The notes below the pieces were generated by a model, which saw only the letters and a program-made list of their open reading frames with translations, ran no database searches and had not been told where the DNA came from. Below are positions 13,548 through 24,516 of a DNA stretch of 64,000 nt, one piece after another; the stretch's first letter is position 1; every line of letters starts with the position of its first letter. Source of the stretch: Beaufortia kweichowensis (lineage: Eukaryota; Chordata; Actinopteri; Cypriniformes; Gastromyzontidae); NCBI GenBank assembly GCA_019155185.1, contig CM032800.1:18063956-18127955 (forward strand), written 5' to 3'. The translations under genes and the position numbers were made by a program.

Positions 13548-13702
13548 AAGTGAAGTTTGATTAACTAATTTCGGGAGGAGCACGTGCAGATAATTGAACC
13601 GGCCAATTCATCATTAGTAATCGCACCGTCTGCCCTATTAGCGCAAGAGAGAACCTAATAATCAAGCAGCCTTACCTTCATTCTCTCTAGCGTTTCAGCA
13701 TC
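13548..13702 (+). repeat. Ngaro split direct repeat A1 (left end)
   Basis: Begins AAGTGAAGTTTGATTAAC and ends GTTTCAGCATC. It matches A2 at 16640-16800 almost throughout, including AATTTCGGGAGGAGCACG and the CTCTCTAGCGTTTCAGC end. A2 carries an extra 6 bp (CTATAA-like) that A1 lacks. Confidence 0.9.
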
Positions 13703-13760
13703 GGCGTTACACCGCTGCCATTCAGAGAAAAAAACAATTGGAAAAACAAATAACTGGATT

Positions 13761-15240
13761 ATGTCTTCCGACTCCTCCGACTGTTCACCCGGCCGCCGCG
13801 CCAGCACTCCGCGAGGACTCAACACCCGAGCCCGCAGCTACATCTCGGGGCCGCCGGCCCACCTGCGCCGCACCTACAGGGAAATCCAGAAGCCCGCCCT
13901 CGCCTTCCAAGCGCCGGACGCCTTCACCAGCTTCCTCCTACGCGTCGGCCCTCCCCTCCGTCCCCGCCGTGGAGAAATGGACCGTGCTGGGCCTCTGGCA
14001 GGCGCTAATAGGCAAGGGCGCCAGCTTCTCCCACCGGCTAACCAAAGCGAAGGTCCAAGCTCTCTATGTCTCTCTCCAGCCAGGAGCGCCACCTCCAAGC
14101 ACCGCCCCCTCAGCAAAAGCCTCACCGTCAGCCGGCCGCGCTCGCCGGAGCCCGTTCCTGACGGCCCGGCCATCCCGCGGGGGCACAGCATGAAGCCATC
14201 GGCAAGCCTGGGCCGTGCCCCAGACGCCTCGGCTCAACTCCCAGCTCTCCTCGACACTCCAGCCCCCGCCACAGGCCGCCACCTCAGCGAGAGCCTGCCT
14301 CCGCTACCAGCATACAGGCATCCCCAGCTCCCCTCTAACACTCTCCACTGGCCCGCAGCTCCTCCATCCAGCACTAGCGCGAGGCTGCCTCCGCTACAGG
14401 CGCAGGCCCTGGCGCCCACCATCCCTCCCCTCTGTCCCCCCTTTTCCCCAGCCTTTTCTCCCCAGGTCCCGAGCGTGATGTGGCATCCGCAAGCGGCCCC
14501 AGCGTCTTTCTTTCCCCCTCCAGTATGACACGCTCGCTCTACTTTCACGTTGGCTTCAGCCACACCCATGCCCATCCCTCCGAACGCTCCAGCCCTGGAG
14601 CCACCCCCAGATCGACAAGTTGACTGCGGCAACTTTTCCGTCACCCTCAAACGCACCGCACACATTAAATCCAGAGTTTTATCTTTTCCCGAATTCACGA
14701 TCGCATTCACCCGCTTCTCTAAAGTCATCTGCACTGCCTTCCCACACAGGAGTCGCAAGCTCGAGGACTACTTCGCGATAGTCGCCGAGCTCGCGTTATC
14801 TTACGGGGGCTCTCACTTCTACACTTATCACAGGCTGTTTTCGGCCAAATGCGTGTCGCCCAGTGGAACCAGTGTCCCTACTGGGGGGCCCTGGACACGG
14901 AGCTTCACGCCAGGGTCTTCACAGGGGGCACAAACCTTGCCTGCGCAGTCTGCCGTTCGCTCACACACTCCACTACTTCATGCCCCTTAGTCAACCCATC
15001 CATCCCCCCTTGTCCCCAGCCCAAATCTACCAGCTACATCCCGAACATCCCAGCCGCATCTACCATCCCACCTCCCCCCGCAGACCACCGTGCCTTTTTC
15101 AATTCCCAGGTCTGCGGCAACTTTAACGCCGGCAGATGCACAAGGCAATGATGTCGTTTCATGCATGTCTGTAATTTCTGTGGCAGCGCTCACGCCCGCA
15201 TCATTTGTCCCGTTGCACGGGCTGCAAATAAAAAATGTAA
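13761..15240 (+). pseudogene. Ngaro gag-like ORF1, frameshifted
   Basis: The likely start is the ATG at 13761 (MSSDSSDCSPG), 59 bp after repeat A1. The reading frame must change several times. A segment near 13970-14080 (EKWTVLGLWQAL, then LTKAKVQALYVSL) is in another frame and resembles an SAP-like helix pair. A third frame carries the conserved gag core near 14680-14840 (IAFTRFSKVICTAFP, YFAIVAELAL). The next carries QWNQCPYWGALDTELHARV and a CxxC motif. At about 15110-15210 a CCCH/CCHC-like finger reads CGNFNAGRCTRQ, a TGA stop, CRFMHVCNFCGSAH, ending IICPVA. The stop at 15149-15151 would be CGA with one base change. This protein type packages the element RNA in related retrotransposons. 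The copy is dead. Confidence 0.75.
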
Positions 15241-15249
15241 CCTTTACTT

Positions 15250-15470
15250 ATCAACTCCCGTGAACATTTCTCATTTGTCTTCCGAACTTTGTAATCACCC
15301 CGATCCTCTTTTTTCCGCATATTTACTGACCGGTCTCACACACGGCTTCCATTCCGGCATTATTACACCCTCCCCGCCCACAGCCTCATTTGCCCAAATC
15401 TCCAGTCCGCTCTCGCCGAACCCGACACGGTAGACCTTCTCATTAAAAAAGAAATCGACGCGAACTTTAT
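15250..15470 (+). pseudogene. Ngaro pol N-terminal fragment, truncated before the reverse transcriptase core
   Basis: Two frames together give LSSELCNHPDPLFSAYLLTG with HGFHSGI. After a frameshift near 15395 they give CPNLQSALAEPD, LLIKKEI and ANFM. In DIRS and Ngaro polyproteins the pattern HPD...YLL.G...GF, followed by an LI.KEI..GFM segment, sits just before the reverse transcriptase domain. Here the similarity stops at about 15470. The next recognisable residues belong to the recombinase, which implies an internal deletion that took the RT and RNase H. Confidence 0.65.
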
Positions 15471-15474
15471 GAAC

Positions 15475-15905
15475 TTTTATACGCTCTAGACGACGAAACC
15501 GTCTCGTACTTTATTAAACAAAGTAAGACGGACCAGATAAAGAAAGGGCACATTTTTAACCTCCCAACGCCCATACTCCCATATCAAACCCTCCTAGCCT
15601 ACATCCAGCTCAGGAAATCCCAGACTACACTCCCATCCGACCCCCTCTTCACCGACGACGCCAACCGACCCGTTACTTGCTTTTGGTTTCAAAAACACCT
15701 CAAGTCCGTTTTGCGCCTATCCGGCACCCCAGCCGATATCTTTTCCAGCCATTCATTTCGCCTAGGCGGCAACTACAGCAGCCCAAAAGGGCCTCTCCCA
15801 GCACCAGATCCAGGCGCTTGGCCGCTGGTCGTCAGAGGCTTTTAAAAGCTATATTCGTTTGGACCGCTCCCTCATTAAAAAAGCCCACCGAACCCTAAAC
15901 GGCAA
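15475..15905 (+). pseudogene. Tyrosine recombinase of the Ngaro-type element, frameshifted
   Basis: One frame reads YFIKQSKTDQIKKGHIFNLP, then LRKSQTTLPSDPLFTDD, FWFQKHLKSVLRLSG and SSHSFRLG. A one-base frameshift near 15767 then leads to ATTAAQKGLSQHQIQALGRW and SSEAFKSYIRLDRSL. The His-x-x-Arg motif (HSFR), the GRW box and the downstream Tyr in SYIR match the catalytic box II residues of tyrosine recombinases, which integrate the circular cDNA of these elements. The upstream box I Arg is not obvious, because the N-terminal part is close to the deletion junction. The catalytic residues I can identify are present, but the reading frame is broken. Confidence 0.8.
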
Positions 15906-15914
15906 CCCCCCCCT

Positions 15915-16345
15915 AGCACCAGCAGTGCACGCCCCCGCAGGAGCCTCTCCCGTTAATCTACTACCGCAGCAGTGCACGTTCCCACAGGAACCTCTTCCGT
16001 TATTTTACTACCGCAGCAGTACACGCTCCCGCAGGAGACTCTTCCGTTATTTACCTGCCGCAGCAGTGCTCGCTCCCGCAGGAGCCTCTCCCGTTAATCT
16101 TCTACTGCAGCAGCGCACGTTCCCGCAGGAACCTCTTCCGTTATTTAACTGCCGCAGCAGTGCTCGCTCCCGCAGGAACCTCTCCCGTTAATCTTCTACC
16201 GCAGCAGTTCCCGCAGGAACCTCTTCCATTATTTTACTGCGCAGCAGTGCACGCTCCCGCAGGAGCCTCTCGTTACTTTACTGCCGCTGCAGCGCACGTT
16301 CCCGCAGGAGCCTCTCCCGTTATTCTATTTTTGTCGCAGCACTCG
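15915..16345 (+). repeat. About 48-bp minisatellite inside the Ngaro element
   Basis: GCAGCAGTGCACGCTCCCGC, then AGGAGCCTCTCCCGTTA and a short T/A-rich spacer, repeats about nine times with a period near 48 bp. It lies directly after the recombinase remnant and before repeat B1. Two unit flavours alternate: AGGAGCCTCTCCCGTTAATC and AGGAACCTCTTCCGTTATTT. The open frames that cross it (APAGASPVNLL repeats) are by-products. Confidence 0.85.
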
Positions 16346-16466
16346 CGCCCTCCCCGCCGCAGCATCAACTCCCTAAACGACGCCATCATCCACAAGCGCT
16401 TATGAGACATCATGCCCTGCAGGTTTTGGGGGGCCACTATGGCTGCTGTCCTGCGCTTATTGCTTT

Positions 16467-16640
16467 TTGGGGGGCTGCGCCCTGGGTTCGGGCAAGCGCC
16501 GAGTATGGAGCCCTCCCCGGACAGGAGGGGAGCGCTCCGGGTTCGGGAAGAACTGCCGAGCTCGGGGCCCTCCCCCGGACAGCACGCCAAATACGCATAA
16601 CTATTACGCTCGCTTATTATCTGTAAAGGCGAACTCGTGA
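16467..16640 (+). repeat. Ngaro split direct repeat B1
   Basis: Begins TTGGGGGGCTGCGC and ends GGCGAACTCGTGAA, directly abutting A2. It matches B2 at 16836-17009 including GGGTTCGGGAAGAACTGCC and CAGCACGCCAAATACGC. Confidence 0.9.
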
Positions 16641-16800
16641 AGTGAAGTTTGATTAACTAATTTCGGGAGGAGCACGCGCAGATAATTGAACCGGCCAATT
16701 CATCATTAGTAATCACACCGTCTGCCCTATCAGCGCAAGAGAGAACCTCTATAAAATAATCAAGCAGCCTTACCATCATTCTCTCTAGCGTTTCAGCATC
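16640..16800 (+). repeat. Ngaro split direct repeat A2
   Basis: Second copy of the left-end repeat A1. It is flanked by B1 on its left with no gap, and by a 35-bp spacer on its right before B2. This B1-A2-B2 order is diagnostic of the PAT/Ngaro group. Confidence 0.9.
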
Positions 16801-16835
16801 CCTCCTCCACCCCTACGCCTCAACAATACCTTTCC

Positions 16836-17009
16836 TTGGGGGGGCTGCGCTCTGGGTTCGGGCAAGTGCCAAGCTCTGACCCTCCCGGACAGGAGGGGAG
16901 TGCTCCGGGTTCGGGAAGAACTGCCGAGATCGGGGCCCTCCCCCGGACAGCACGCCAAATACGCATAACTATTACGCTTGCTTATTATCTGTAAAGGCGA
17001 ACTCGTGAA
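16836..17009 (+). repeat. Ngaro split direct repeat B2 (right end)
   Basis: Second copy of B1, ending GGCGAACTCGTGAA. Host sequence resumes with ATCGCAG. Confidence 0.9.
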
Positions 17010-18307
17010 ATCGCAGTTAATGATGTTTATTTGAAAATGTATAAAAGCAGAAAAGGTTTAAGGTTCGTGTGAGGGTTAAGGTTAGGGTAAGGTATACAAA
17101 ATGCGGTATAAAATGTGTTATGACTATGGAGAGATTCCATAAAACATGAAAACCCAACGTGTGCGTGTGTGGGCCATTATGTTTTTGGCTCGGGTCCTTT
17201 ATTGTTCTCCAGAGTTTGGCAGAGGTTCTTTGACACCGTCTGGCACCAGACTGAACCGCCTGCGTTCAACAATAACACTGCACTGCTGATAAGAAACACA
17301 AGCGTTAGGTTTCTGCTGTCACTTATTTTATATTTCTCTACATAGAGCGGATTTCAGATTTATTTTTAAAAATCAATTTCTGAATAATAAAAATAAATTC
17401 TTCTAAGATATGGAACAAATGTAAAGACAGCACAATGGGGAAAAAAAGGCAAACTGACAACATACAGTTGAAATGCACACAAAACAGTATGATGTGCAGT
17501 GACCTGACATTCATGAAAAATACTTATGTCCAACTTAAATAACTTAAGTGTTTCTGGTCACAGTATATGCAGTACGCTGGAGATCTGGAGAGAAAATAAC
17601 AGGGCTAATGCTCAGAGAGAAAGCTAGAAAACAAGTCAAAATGAGATTTTACAAATGTGTTGTTACCTGACAGCTATTTGACAACATTTGAGACGTATAT
17701 TTCTGATCATAATGAATAAATATAATGCTTTAATTGAGGTAAAATAGACAGAAATCTTCATCTTGTGTCTGATCGACTGCTGTTGTTGATGTGGTGCTTT
17801 AAAATGCTTTAAAAACTACAGTCAAAAATGCCACGGTGAAATGTTTGTATCCCACACACTAAATTTATTTTGTAATTTCATTTATTGTTGTATATTGTAT
17901 GTTACAAAAAGAAAGACAAATTATTACACTGTGTGTATTTAAAGGGTTTTATTTTAAATGCATGAAATAAAAATATCACAATACAATGTAAAAGACATTC
18001 TTATTTTATTTCATTGATATTATTAGTGTATTATCTACACAAATATCCCCAGACTGATCCAGTACATCCTTCTCTGATGACTTTAATAGAGTCAGAAGTA
18101 AACCGAGTTCAGACACGCACGGCAGATTGTCTCTCTTTCTACAGTTGTAATGTGTTTTTGTTCATTGATCGCTCACTGGAGAATGAAGCGCAGGATTGAG
18201 ATAACACTGGTCAGTGTTGTGCACTGTGTCGCTTGTTTTTGTCTGTCTCTGTTCTGTTATTGTGTAGTGAAGCAGTTTCAGCTCTGTTGGGATAGAGACG
18301 GGAGTCT

Positions 18308-18309
<2 letters not shown>

Positions 18310-18338
<29 letters not shown>
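18310..18338. repeat. (CA)n microsatellite
   Basis: Perfect CA dinucleotide tract of about 29 bp. Confidence 0.95.
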
Positions 18339-18339
<1 letters not shown>

Positions 18340-18470
18340 CATGATGGGGTTTAGTGTGTGTCTTCACAGTGTTTCTGTATATTTGGGTACATGGTGGTGA
18401 CAGATCGCAGGCTCCCGTCATGTCATCTGCAGCTGCTGCACTAAAAAAGCATACATTACACAAACAACTA

Positions 18471-18471
18471 T

Positions 18472-18503
<32 letters not shown>

Positions 18504-18505
18504 TC
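18471..18505. repeat. (CTTT)n microsatellite
   Basis: Perfect CTTT tetranucleotide tract of about 35 bp. Confidence 0.95.
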
Positions 18506-20039
18506 AATGTGAAATAGTATTGAGCTTTTATTGGTAAAGAACAATGTGGAAATGCAAAAATATCAAATTAATTAAAACACAGTCGTGTGTATTTGCATAA
18601 AGAGCATTTCACAAGATGTGCAGTAGCTCTTCCAGTCTCAGTTTTCTTAGTTTCTTAACACTGCACAGATGTCAGAGCAAAGTACAAACAACAGAACATT
18701 TACAACGGTGAAGAAATGTTAAAAGAACATCTTTAAGACTTCATAACATATGTGAAAGAAAAAAACTGAAACAAGAAGTGCTTCTGGACCAGGCATTGTT
18801 TACATGCTGCAAAATGGTTTATATACTGTATATATATATATATTGACTATATAATGTTTGTCACAAAACCTGACATAAAATAAAAATCACAAATGTATGC
18901 AGTCATGTGTTAGACATGATCTTTTTAGGTGTCAAGTGTTATTGTGCGTAAAGACAGAGATTCAGCTTTAAATTACTGATGTAACTGATGCTTCACTTTA
19001 CAAATAATCTGGAAAAATGGCAGGAGAAATTTACGAGGGCCATTTTTTCTCTTACCCGGAGCCACTCTGCCCTCTTTATTAAATCTATTTTAGTGCTTCC
19101 CAGCAATGCGCATTTTATCCTCTTAATAGTCAAATTAGTATATACTCCAGCAATTACTTAATGTACTCTAATGAGATTTCCCCGGAAAACGGCAGGATTC
19201 ATTTATTTTAATGCGTCGGGGCTCTTTCCAGGGAGTTTATGCATCATGCCCCTTGAGAAGTCAAGCGGCGCTGGAGTCGTAAACAGCAGATCTCCAGCTT
19301 TTCTCCTCACGCTGGAGGACAAGAAGCATGTTCGGTGTGTTCTTGACCTCTGCTAAGGTCTGACTCGAGAACTCTTCAATATTCATGCGCGTTTAAAAAG
19401 CCCCAAAGGGTTGTGTCGTGTTTGGACTTTATCTTGTACGCTTACAGCGCATCCAATTCAATAATATTTTTAATCCCGAACAGCAGAAAATGATACTAGG
19501 TGAAATTGAATTCTGAACAAACTTTGCTCTCCCAATATTTCTCTTTGGCTCTGGCGCCCCGTAACCGCGACAGCACGAGAAGGTGAAACGGGTCTAACGG
19601 TATTAATCCTCGAGGGCTGGAGATTACTCCAGATGTTATCATCATATTGTTTTGATAGGGTTCCATTGCACATCGAAAGTCAATAAACAGTTTATTTCTC
19701 CAGCGCTTGTGTTTGTAAAAGTTCTTGCCCATGAAATGCATTTCTCGAAATCTCAGAAGACTGTGATGAAATGAGCCCACCGAAATGGCTTTTCACGCTG
19801 CACATGAATCTCTTTTTTTTTAGTTTAGCCGGGAACGAAGGGTCACAGACTGCGGGCCTTTGACGAGGCTATTTACGTTTCTCTCTCCTACTCGCGTATC
19901 CATTATGGTCGTGAACTTTAAAAGCCTGAGCTATGACCATCAGAGATACTTTCTGCTGCAGAGATTCCTTAAGTACACAACTCTAAATGCAAAACACCTG
20001 CCGAGGTTTGAAGCTGATTGCATTTCTCTTGTTTTTCAG

Positions 20040-20213
20040 GGGGGATTTTTGAACAGACCGATGGACCCGTGGCTCTCGTGAGCTCTGAGGAGCTGGCCTT
20101 CAAATTTGCGGTTAATAATATCAACAGAAACAGAACATTGTTGCCCAACACGACGTTGACATATGACATTCAGAGGATTAATATCTACGACAGCTTTGAG
20201 GCCTCCAGAAAAG
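20040..20213 (+). CDS. grik3: Kainate receptor exon (probably exon 2): start of amino-terminal domain
   Basis: Encodes GGIFEQTDGP followed by ELAFKFAVNNINRNRTLLPN, TTLTYDIQRI and YDSFEASRK. This is the first strand-helix region of the periplasmic-binding-like amino-terminal domain (ATD), which guides subunit assembly. Acceptor TTTTTCAG and donor GTAAGT are strong. The exon enters in phase 1 (the first Gly codon is split) and leaves in phase 1. N-R-T and N-T-T are potential N-glycosylation sites. The matching upstream exon, with signal peptide, was not found. Confidence 0.93.
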
Positions 20214-21029
20214 GTAAGTGATGGGTATATAAAGCTTTGCAACATGTAATAATGGACACAGTGAAATCAAATTCAGAAGTTTTTTTAAGTCCATGTATGC
20301 TTCGAAGAGATCTATATAGTGCGCTTATTTGTTTAAAAATGCAGGTATACAGATATAGTCAACTGTTACAAATTTGATGCCGTTTTTATGTTTTCACAAG
20401 CGTATCTAAACAGCATACTGCTCATATATAGTATGTAGAATACAACGTTTATCTCTGCATGCAGTTTACTGTAAAGAATACTCTATTCCACAGTGTGAGT
20501 TTTCCCTATGACGAATACACGACTCCTTTATTTCATTTGGCAAGAATTAATAGTTCACCCTAAAATGACTTAATAACCAAACAACGTTGAGCCCCATTGA
20601 CTTCCATTGTATGAAGACAAAACCACTGACACATTTCTCTAAATACCTTCTTTTGTGTTCCACAGTCACATACAGGATTTGAAGGGTAAATAAATTATGG
20701 CAGAATTTTTCGTTTTGTCTGAACTATCCCTTAAGGAGGTTTTTACGTAATGATATATAAAAACAAATGAACAATAGCTTTGTTTGAACCATACATAGAT
20801 GTAACAAGACCATTTCTTATGGTAAGCAGTTTCTGAATTTAAATACAGAAATGGCATTTGTGAATTGTTTTGCAGTAAATGTTAGCAGCATTGGTTTTCA
20901 GTGGTATGCTGAGCTCGACATGTTCAATGTTCATTTGCAAATCTTCCTTTCATGTTGGAATCATCCACGTGCAGTGACATTTGTGTCTTGACATTTTTGC
21001 CCACATGACCCGCCGTCTGCCATCGCCAG
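20214..21029 (+). other. grik3: Intron
   Basis: 816-bp phase-1 intron with no other feature recognised. The acceptor CATCGCCAG has a weak pyrimidine tract. Confidence 0.85.
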
Positions 21030-21287
21030 CGTGTGACCAGCTGTCTTTAGGTGTGGTCGCCATATTTGGGCCGTCTCACAGCTCCTCGTCCAACGCCGTC
21101 CAGTCTATCTGCAATGCCCTGGAAGTGCCGCACATCCAAGTGCGATGGAAACACCATCCCATGGACAACAGGGATACGTTTTATGCCAACCTGTACCCAG
21201 ATTACTCTTCTCTTAGCTACGCTATCTTAGACCTGGTGCAGTTCCTCAAGTGGAAGACAGCCACGGTGGTTTATGATGACAGTACAG
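21030..21287 (+). CDS. grik3: Kainate receptor exon (probably exon 3): amino-terminal domain
   Basis: 258 nt, phase 1 to phase 1. Encodes ACDQLSLGVVAIFGPSHSSS, NAVQSICNALEVPHIQVRWK, NLYPDYSSLSYAILDLVQFL and KWKTATVVYDDST. This is the core of the first ATD lobe; GPS with SICN and the IPHI-type loop are hallmarks of ionotropic glutamate receptor ATDs. VVAIFGPS and RWKHHPMDN are closer to GluK3 than to GluK1 or GluK2. The donor is GGTGAGA. Confidence 0.95.
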
Positions 21288-21713
21288 GTGAGACGTAATG
21301 CCTTTTATTGTCGAGTCTGTCACTGTAAACTGTGTTCCCTGATAAATCACGTTCCTGTAGCCAATGTGGGATTGTCACCTTTAAGAGTTTATTTTCGACT
21401 CTGTACTTCAGCGATAAGACGCTCAAGTCTCTTAATTTGTCGTCTGCTGTCAGAATAAATTTCGGCATGTACTGCAAACAGTTTGATCAAAGAAATCAAA
21501 CACGCAGCCGTTTCTGATGCCGACACAACGGAAAGGCAGAAGTGTTATCTATAAATAAACCTTAAAGAAGTATGAACTTTTGGAAAGATTTTCAGCATTT
21601 TCACCAAAATTATTTGCCAAACTACTTGTACTGTATTCAGAGATCGGTCAGACATCACGACATTTAGAGCGACTGTAAACCAGGTGAAACTGTAAGCGGT
21701 TTCTGTGTTTCAG
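21288..21713 (+). other. grik3: Intron
   Basis: 426-bp phase-1 intron ending TTTCTGTGTTTCAG. Nothing else seen. Confidence 0.85.
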
Positions 21714-21895
21714 GATTGATCAGGCTTCAGGAGTTAATAATGGCCCCGTCCAGATATAACATCAGACTAAAGATCAGACAGCTCCCTCTGGACACCACAG
21801 ACACCAGACCTCTGCTGAAGGAAATGAAAAGAAGCCGAGAGTTTCGCATTATCTTCGACTGTAGTCACATCATGGCCGCACAGATCCTCAAACAG
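21714..21895 (+). CDS. grik3: Kainate receptor exon (probably exon 4): amino-terminal domain, second lobe
   Basis: 182 nt, phase 1 in and phase 0 out. Encodes GLIRLQELIMAPSRYNIRLK, IRQLPLDTTDTRPLLKEMKR and EFRIIFDCSHIMAAQILKQ. The block IMAPSRYNIRLKIRQLP and the ending MAAQILKQ are GluK3-like; GluK1 and GluK2 have KAPSRYN. The donor GTGAGT is strong. Confidence 0.95.
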
Positions 21896-23094
21896 GTGAG
21901 TTCATGCGCTGTGAAAACCATATTACTATTTTCTGCTTTATTCTGAGATTTCTGAGCTCGGGGGACATCACAATAAAGCCGTATCGCATTTGGCTTTTAT
22001 CTGAAATATTTGTCATGTTGGAAGCATTTTTGCTGTTATTCATAGAAGTGCAAACATATTCAGTGGGCCCAGAAAGTTTTTTTGTCATCTAATCTTAATA
22101 CACTTTATAAGTTTTACATAAAGAAGATTATTGAATTTAAACTGAAGATGAAAGTGTTTGGACACTTTGTGGTTGTCAAAGGTTGTGCTGATCTACACAT
22201 GTAAGCTTAAAAGAAACTCATCTAAACATCTGTTAATTGAAACATCATTGAAAAGTTCGCTTACAGATTTTTTTATCTAATTCAATAAAAACAAAGAAAG
22301 TTAACACCTCCGGATAGTTGTATATTGTCCAGGTATAACGGTATGAAAGTAATAAAACTCAGGTCTTAATAAGCTTCTCAAGACCTTTCTGTCTGTCCAT
22401 GTATGTGCTTCCCTTCAGGCCACTGAGAAATGCCCAGGACACGGGTCAGTGTGACACGTCCCACAAGTCTTTAACAGACTGTCTGCGCTCGTGTGTAAGA
22501 AATGCTTTGAAAGAGTGAAAGTGTTTAGAGTAACCTTGAAGAGCAGACAGATGAGCAGTTAGGGTATTTCTGAATAAAGATTGAGATGAATTAATGTGGC
22601 CAATACAGAAAACAATGACTATATTTCATTGAAGGAACAGTTGCCTTAACTTTGATACTCTATTAAATAGGCTAATGCTATTTACATTTTATTGAGGTCA
22701 AGCACTTAAATTAGATCATTTATAGAAAGTTTAAACTAATTACTGACATAAGATGTTTAACCTGTTATGGACAAACACATAATAGTCTAATGGATTCATA
22801 ATGATGGCTTGTTTAGAATTCTTACTTTAACCCACAGACAAAATGGCTCTTGATTTTGAGCAAATCCATTTTTGTTAATACTTATTCAAATATTAAAGTC
22901 ATTTCACATAATACTTTTGCATTTCAAGTAACACTGCACATAAGTAGAATTTGAAATAAATGTTAAAGATATTTACTTGACCTTTCATCAAAATAATTAA
23001 GCAATCACACGATGGCCACAAGAATGGCAGGATGGACAAAATATAAAAGCAGCAACCATTTCAATTATTTTTATTTCAATGTTTGACATTTTAC

Positions 23095-23868
23095 TTTTGC
23101 CCACAAGAAAATGAAGGGCAATGAATGTTTATGGTGTTTATTTAATGTTTATTTATAGAGACAGAATATCAAACAAAAACTTTAGGAAAAAAGCAGTATA
23201 GAAATGTTAAAAAAAGATTTACATTTCATTAAATGTTTGATCCCCAAGCATAACATGACTTAGTACTTGGTGAAGAAAGCACAGAGCTCAGACGGTTCTT
23301 GCAGTTGGTCACCAGGTTTGCACACATCTCAGGAGGGATTTCGGTCACAGATCCTCTCTAAATCATTAAGGTTTTTTGGCGAGTTCAGTTGATGTTAGCA
23401 AAAAAGCTCAATTTTGGTCTCATCTAACTCCCAAGCCTTATCTGAATCATTTAGATGTTCACTGGCGAACTTCAGACGGGCCAGTACATGTGAATTCTTG
23501 AGCAGAGGGACTTTGCTGCCAACTGCCTGGAGATTTCCATTAACCACATCTTCCCGTGTAGTTCTTGGCTGATCCCTCACTTTTCTCATACTCATTCTTA
23601 CCCCATGAGGTGAGATCTTACATGGAGTTCCAGACCGAGAGTGATGGATGGTTATTTTGTACTTCTTCCATTTCCGAATAATCGCACCAACAGTTGTCTC
23701 CTTCTCACCACGCTTTTTTGATATTAAGAAAATATCGATATTGTTTCGTTTGATATGCTGTCTTTATTTATAAAAAACACAAACCCTAACGTAAACCTTT
23801 CATATTTTTCTAAGTGGGCAAACTTACAAAATCCGCAGGGGATCAAATCATTATTTCCCCCACTGTAC
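23095..23868 (-). mobile_element. Tc1/mariner-like element, internally deleted
   Basis: The end at about 23866 (GGGGATC... to CCCCCACTGTA on the + strand) resembles the TACAGTGGGG-type terminus of fish Tc1 elements. A transposase remnant runs on the minus strand inward from it. The other terminus is unclear and the left limit is an estimate. Confidence 0.6.
23270..23720 (-). pseudogene. Tc1-like transposase remnant
   Basis: On the minus strand a continuous frame (about 23720 to 23393) reads KRGEKETTVGAIIRKWKKYK, then SGTPCKISPHGVRMSMRKV, TTREDVV, KVPLLKNSHVLARLKFASEH and AWELDETKIELF. These are the second helix-turn-helix and the first part of the DDE domain of Tc1 transposases. About 30 residues between the two helical blocks are missing. 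After a stop, only the extreme C-terminal tail (DQLQEPSELCAFFTKY) remains, so most of the catalytic core is deleted. No start codon precedes KRGEK. The protein is not functional. Confidence 0.82.
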
Positions 23869-24516
23869 CTCTGAACTTACATGATGGTTGATTTTGTCTT
23901 TGTGATTTTTGTGTGTGATGTCATAATGTAGGACAAATGTAATGCCCCCTTCCAAAGGGGTGGACACGAAACATAATAAAATACTAGTTCTTAGGATAAT
24001 GTAACATTTCATTGTCTGAAAGAAAATTGTTTAGGGTTTTGCACTTGAGTTTGCAGATGAGTTTAAGAATTTAGCCCTTTGGGACATGGTCCAATTAATA
24101 AAACTTCTTAAAATCAGTCAGTTTGACTTTTAGGTGGATAAAAGTAGATAGCATAATAATAGTCTAATGATCATAGTCTAATGGACTACATTTATAGTGA
24201 TAATACTATAAACGATCACAATTATCCCTATAGTTACTGTTTGTAGAAGTGTATCCAGGATGTTCAACCCAACATCTCATTTTATATTCAACATTAAGTT
24301 AAACAGGTTCAAAATGAAATATGTAAATGAGTGTGAACTCTGAATCTCCTTACGTGCTGTAATTTCTGCAGGAAATAATATTCCAAACACAACAAATCAA
24401 GCTGACTTGAGTGGTTCCTCTGTTCTCATACAATCCCATTTGTTAAAAATTGTTTGTGTTTGACGGCATGATTATTGTGACATTCTAATCTGTCTCATGG
24501 TCTTCTCTTCCTGCAG

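Larger units (their letters stand above)
13548..17009 (+). mobile_element. Ngaro-type (DIRS order) retrotransposon, RT-deleted and degraded
   Basis: The element has the split-direct-repeat architecture known for Ngaro/PAT-like tyrosine-recombinase retrotransposons: A1 (13548-13702), coding region, B1 (16467-16640), A2 (16640-16800), B2 (16836-17009). The A copies and the B copies match each other closely. The coding part holds a gag-like remnant with C/H-rich zinc-finger motifs, the first part of pol, and then, after an abrupt junction near 15470, a tyrosine recombinase. The reverse transcriptase and RNase H region that should lie between is missing, so the copy cannot be autonomous. Frameshifts and stops affect every frame. 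GC content is much higher than the surrounding AT-rich DNA. No target duplication is expected for this class, and none is evident. Confidence 0.88.
17010..20039 (+). other. Intron sequence before the first visible receptor exon
   Basis: No gene is seen. The stretch contains a short (CA)n and a (CTTT)n tract. Around 19030-19470 it holds a less AT-rich stretch that could be conserved non-coding sequence. It ends in a clear acceptor with a pyrimidine tract, TTGTTTTTCAG at 20029-20039. Confidence 0.7.
21896..24516 (+). other. grik3: Intron containing a Tc1 relic
   Basis: 2621-bp phase-0 intron. It contains the internally deleted Tc1-like element described separately (about 23095-23868). The rest is AT-rich with no recognised feature. 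Confidence 0.8.

Noticed and set aside
13874..14758. Minus-strand open frames opposite the Ngaro gag region
   Set aside because: Shadows of a GC-rich coding remnant; the + strand carries the family motifs.
16402..16626. Open frames in the B1 repeat
   Set aside because: They coincide with the terminal direct repeat of the element, which is non-coding in the family.
1..20039. Signal-peptide exon of the receptor
   Set aside because: I looked for a hydrophobic leader followed by a phase-1 donor and an I-G ending but found no candidate that stands out, so none is reported.
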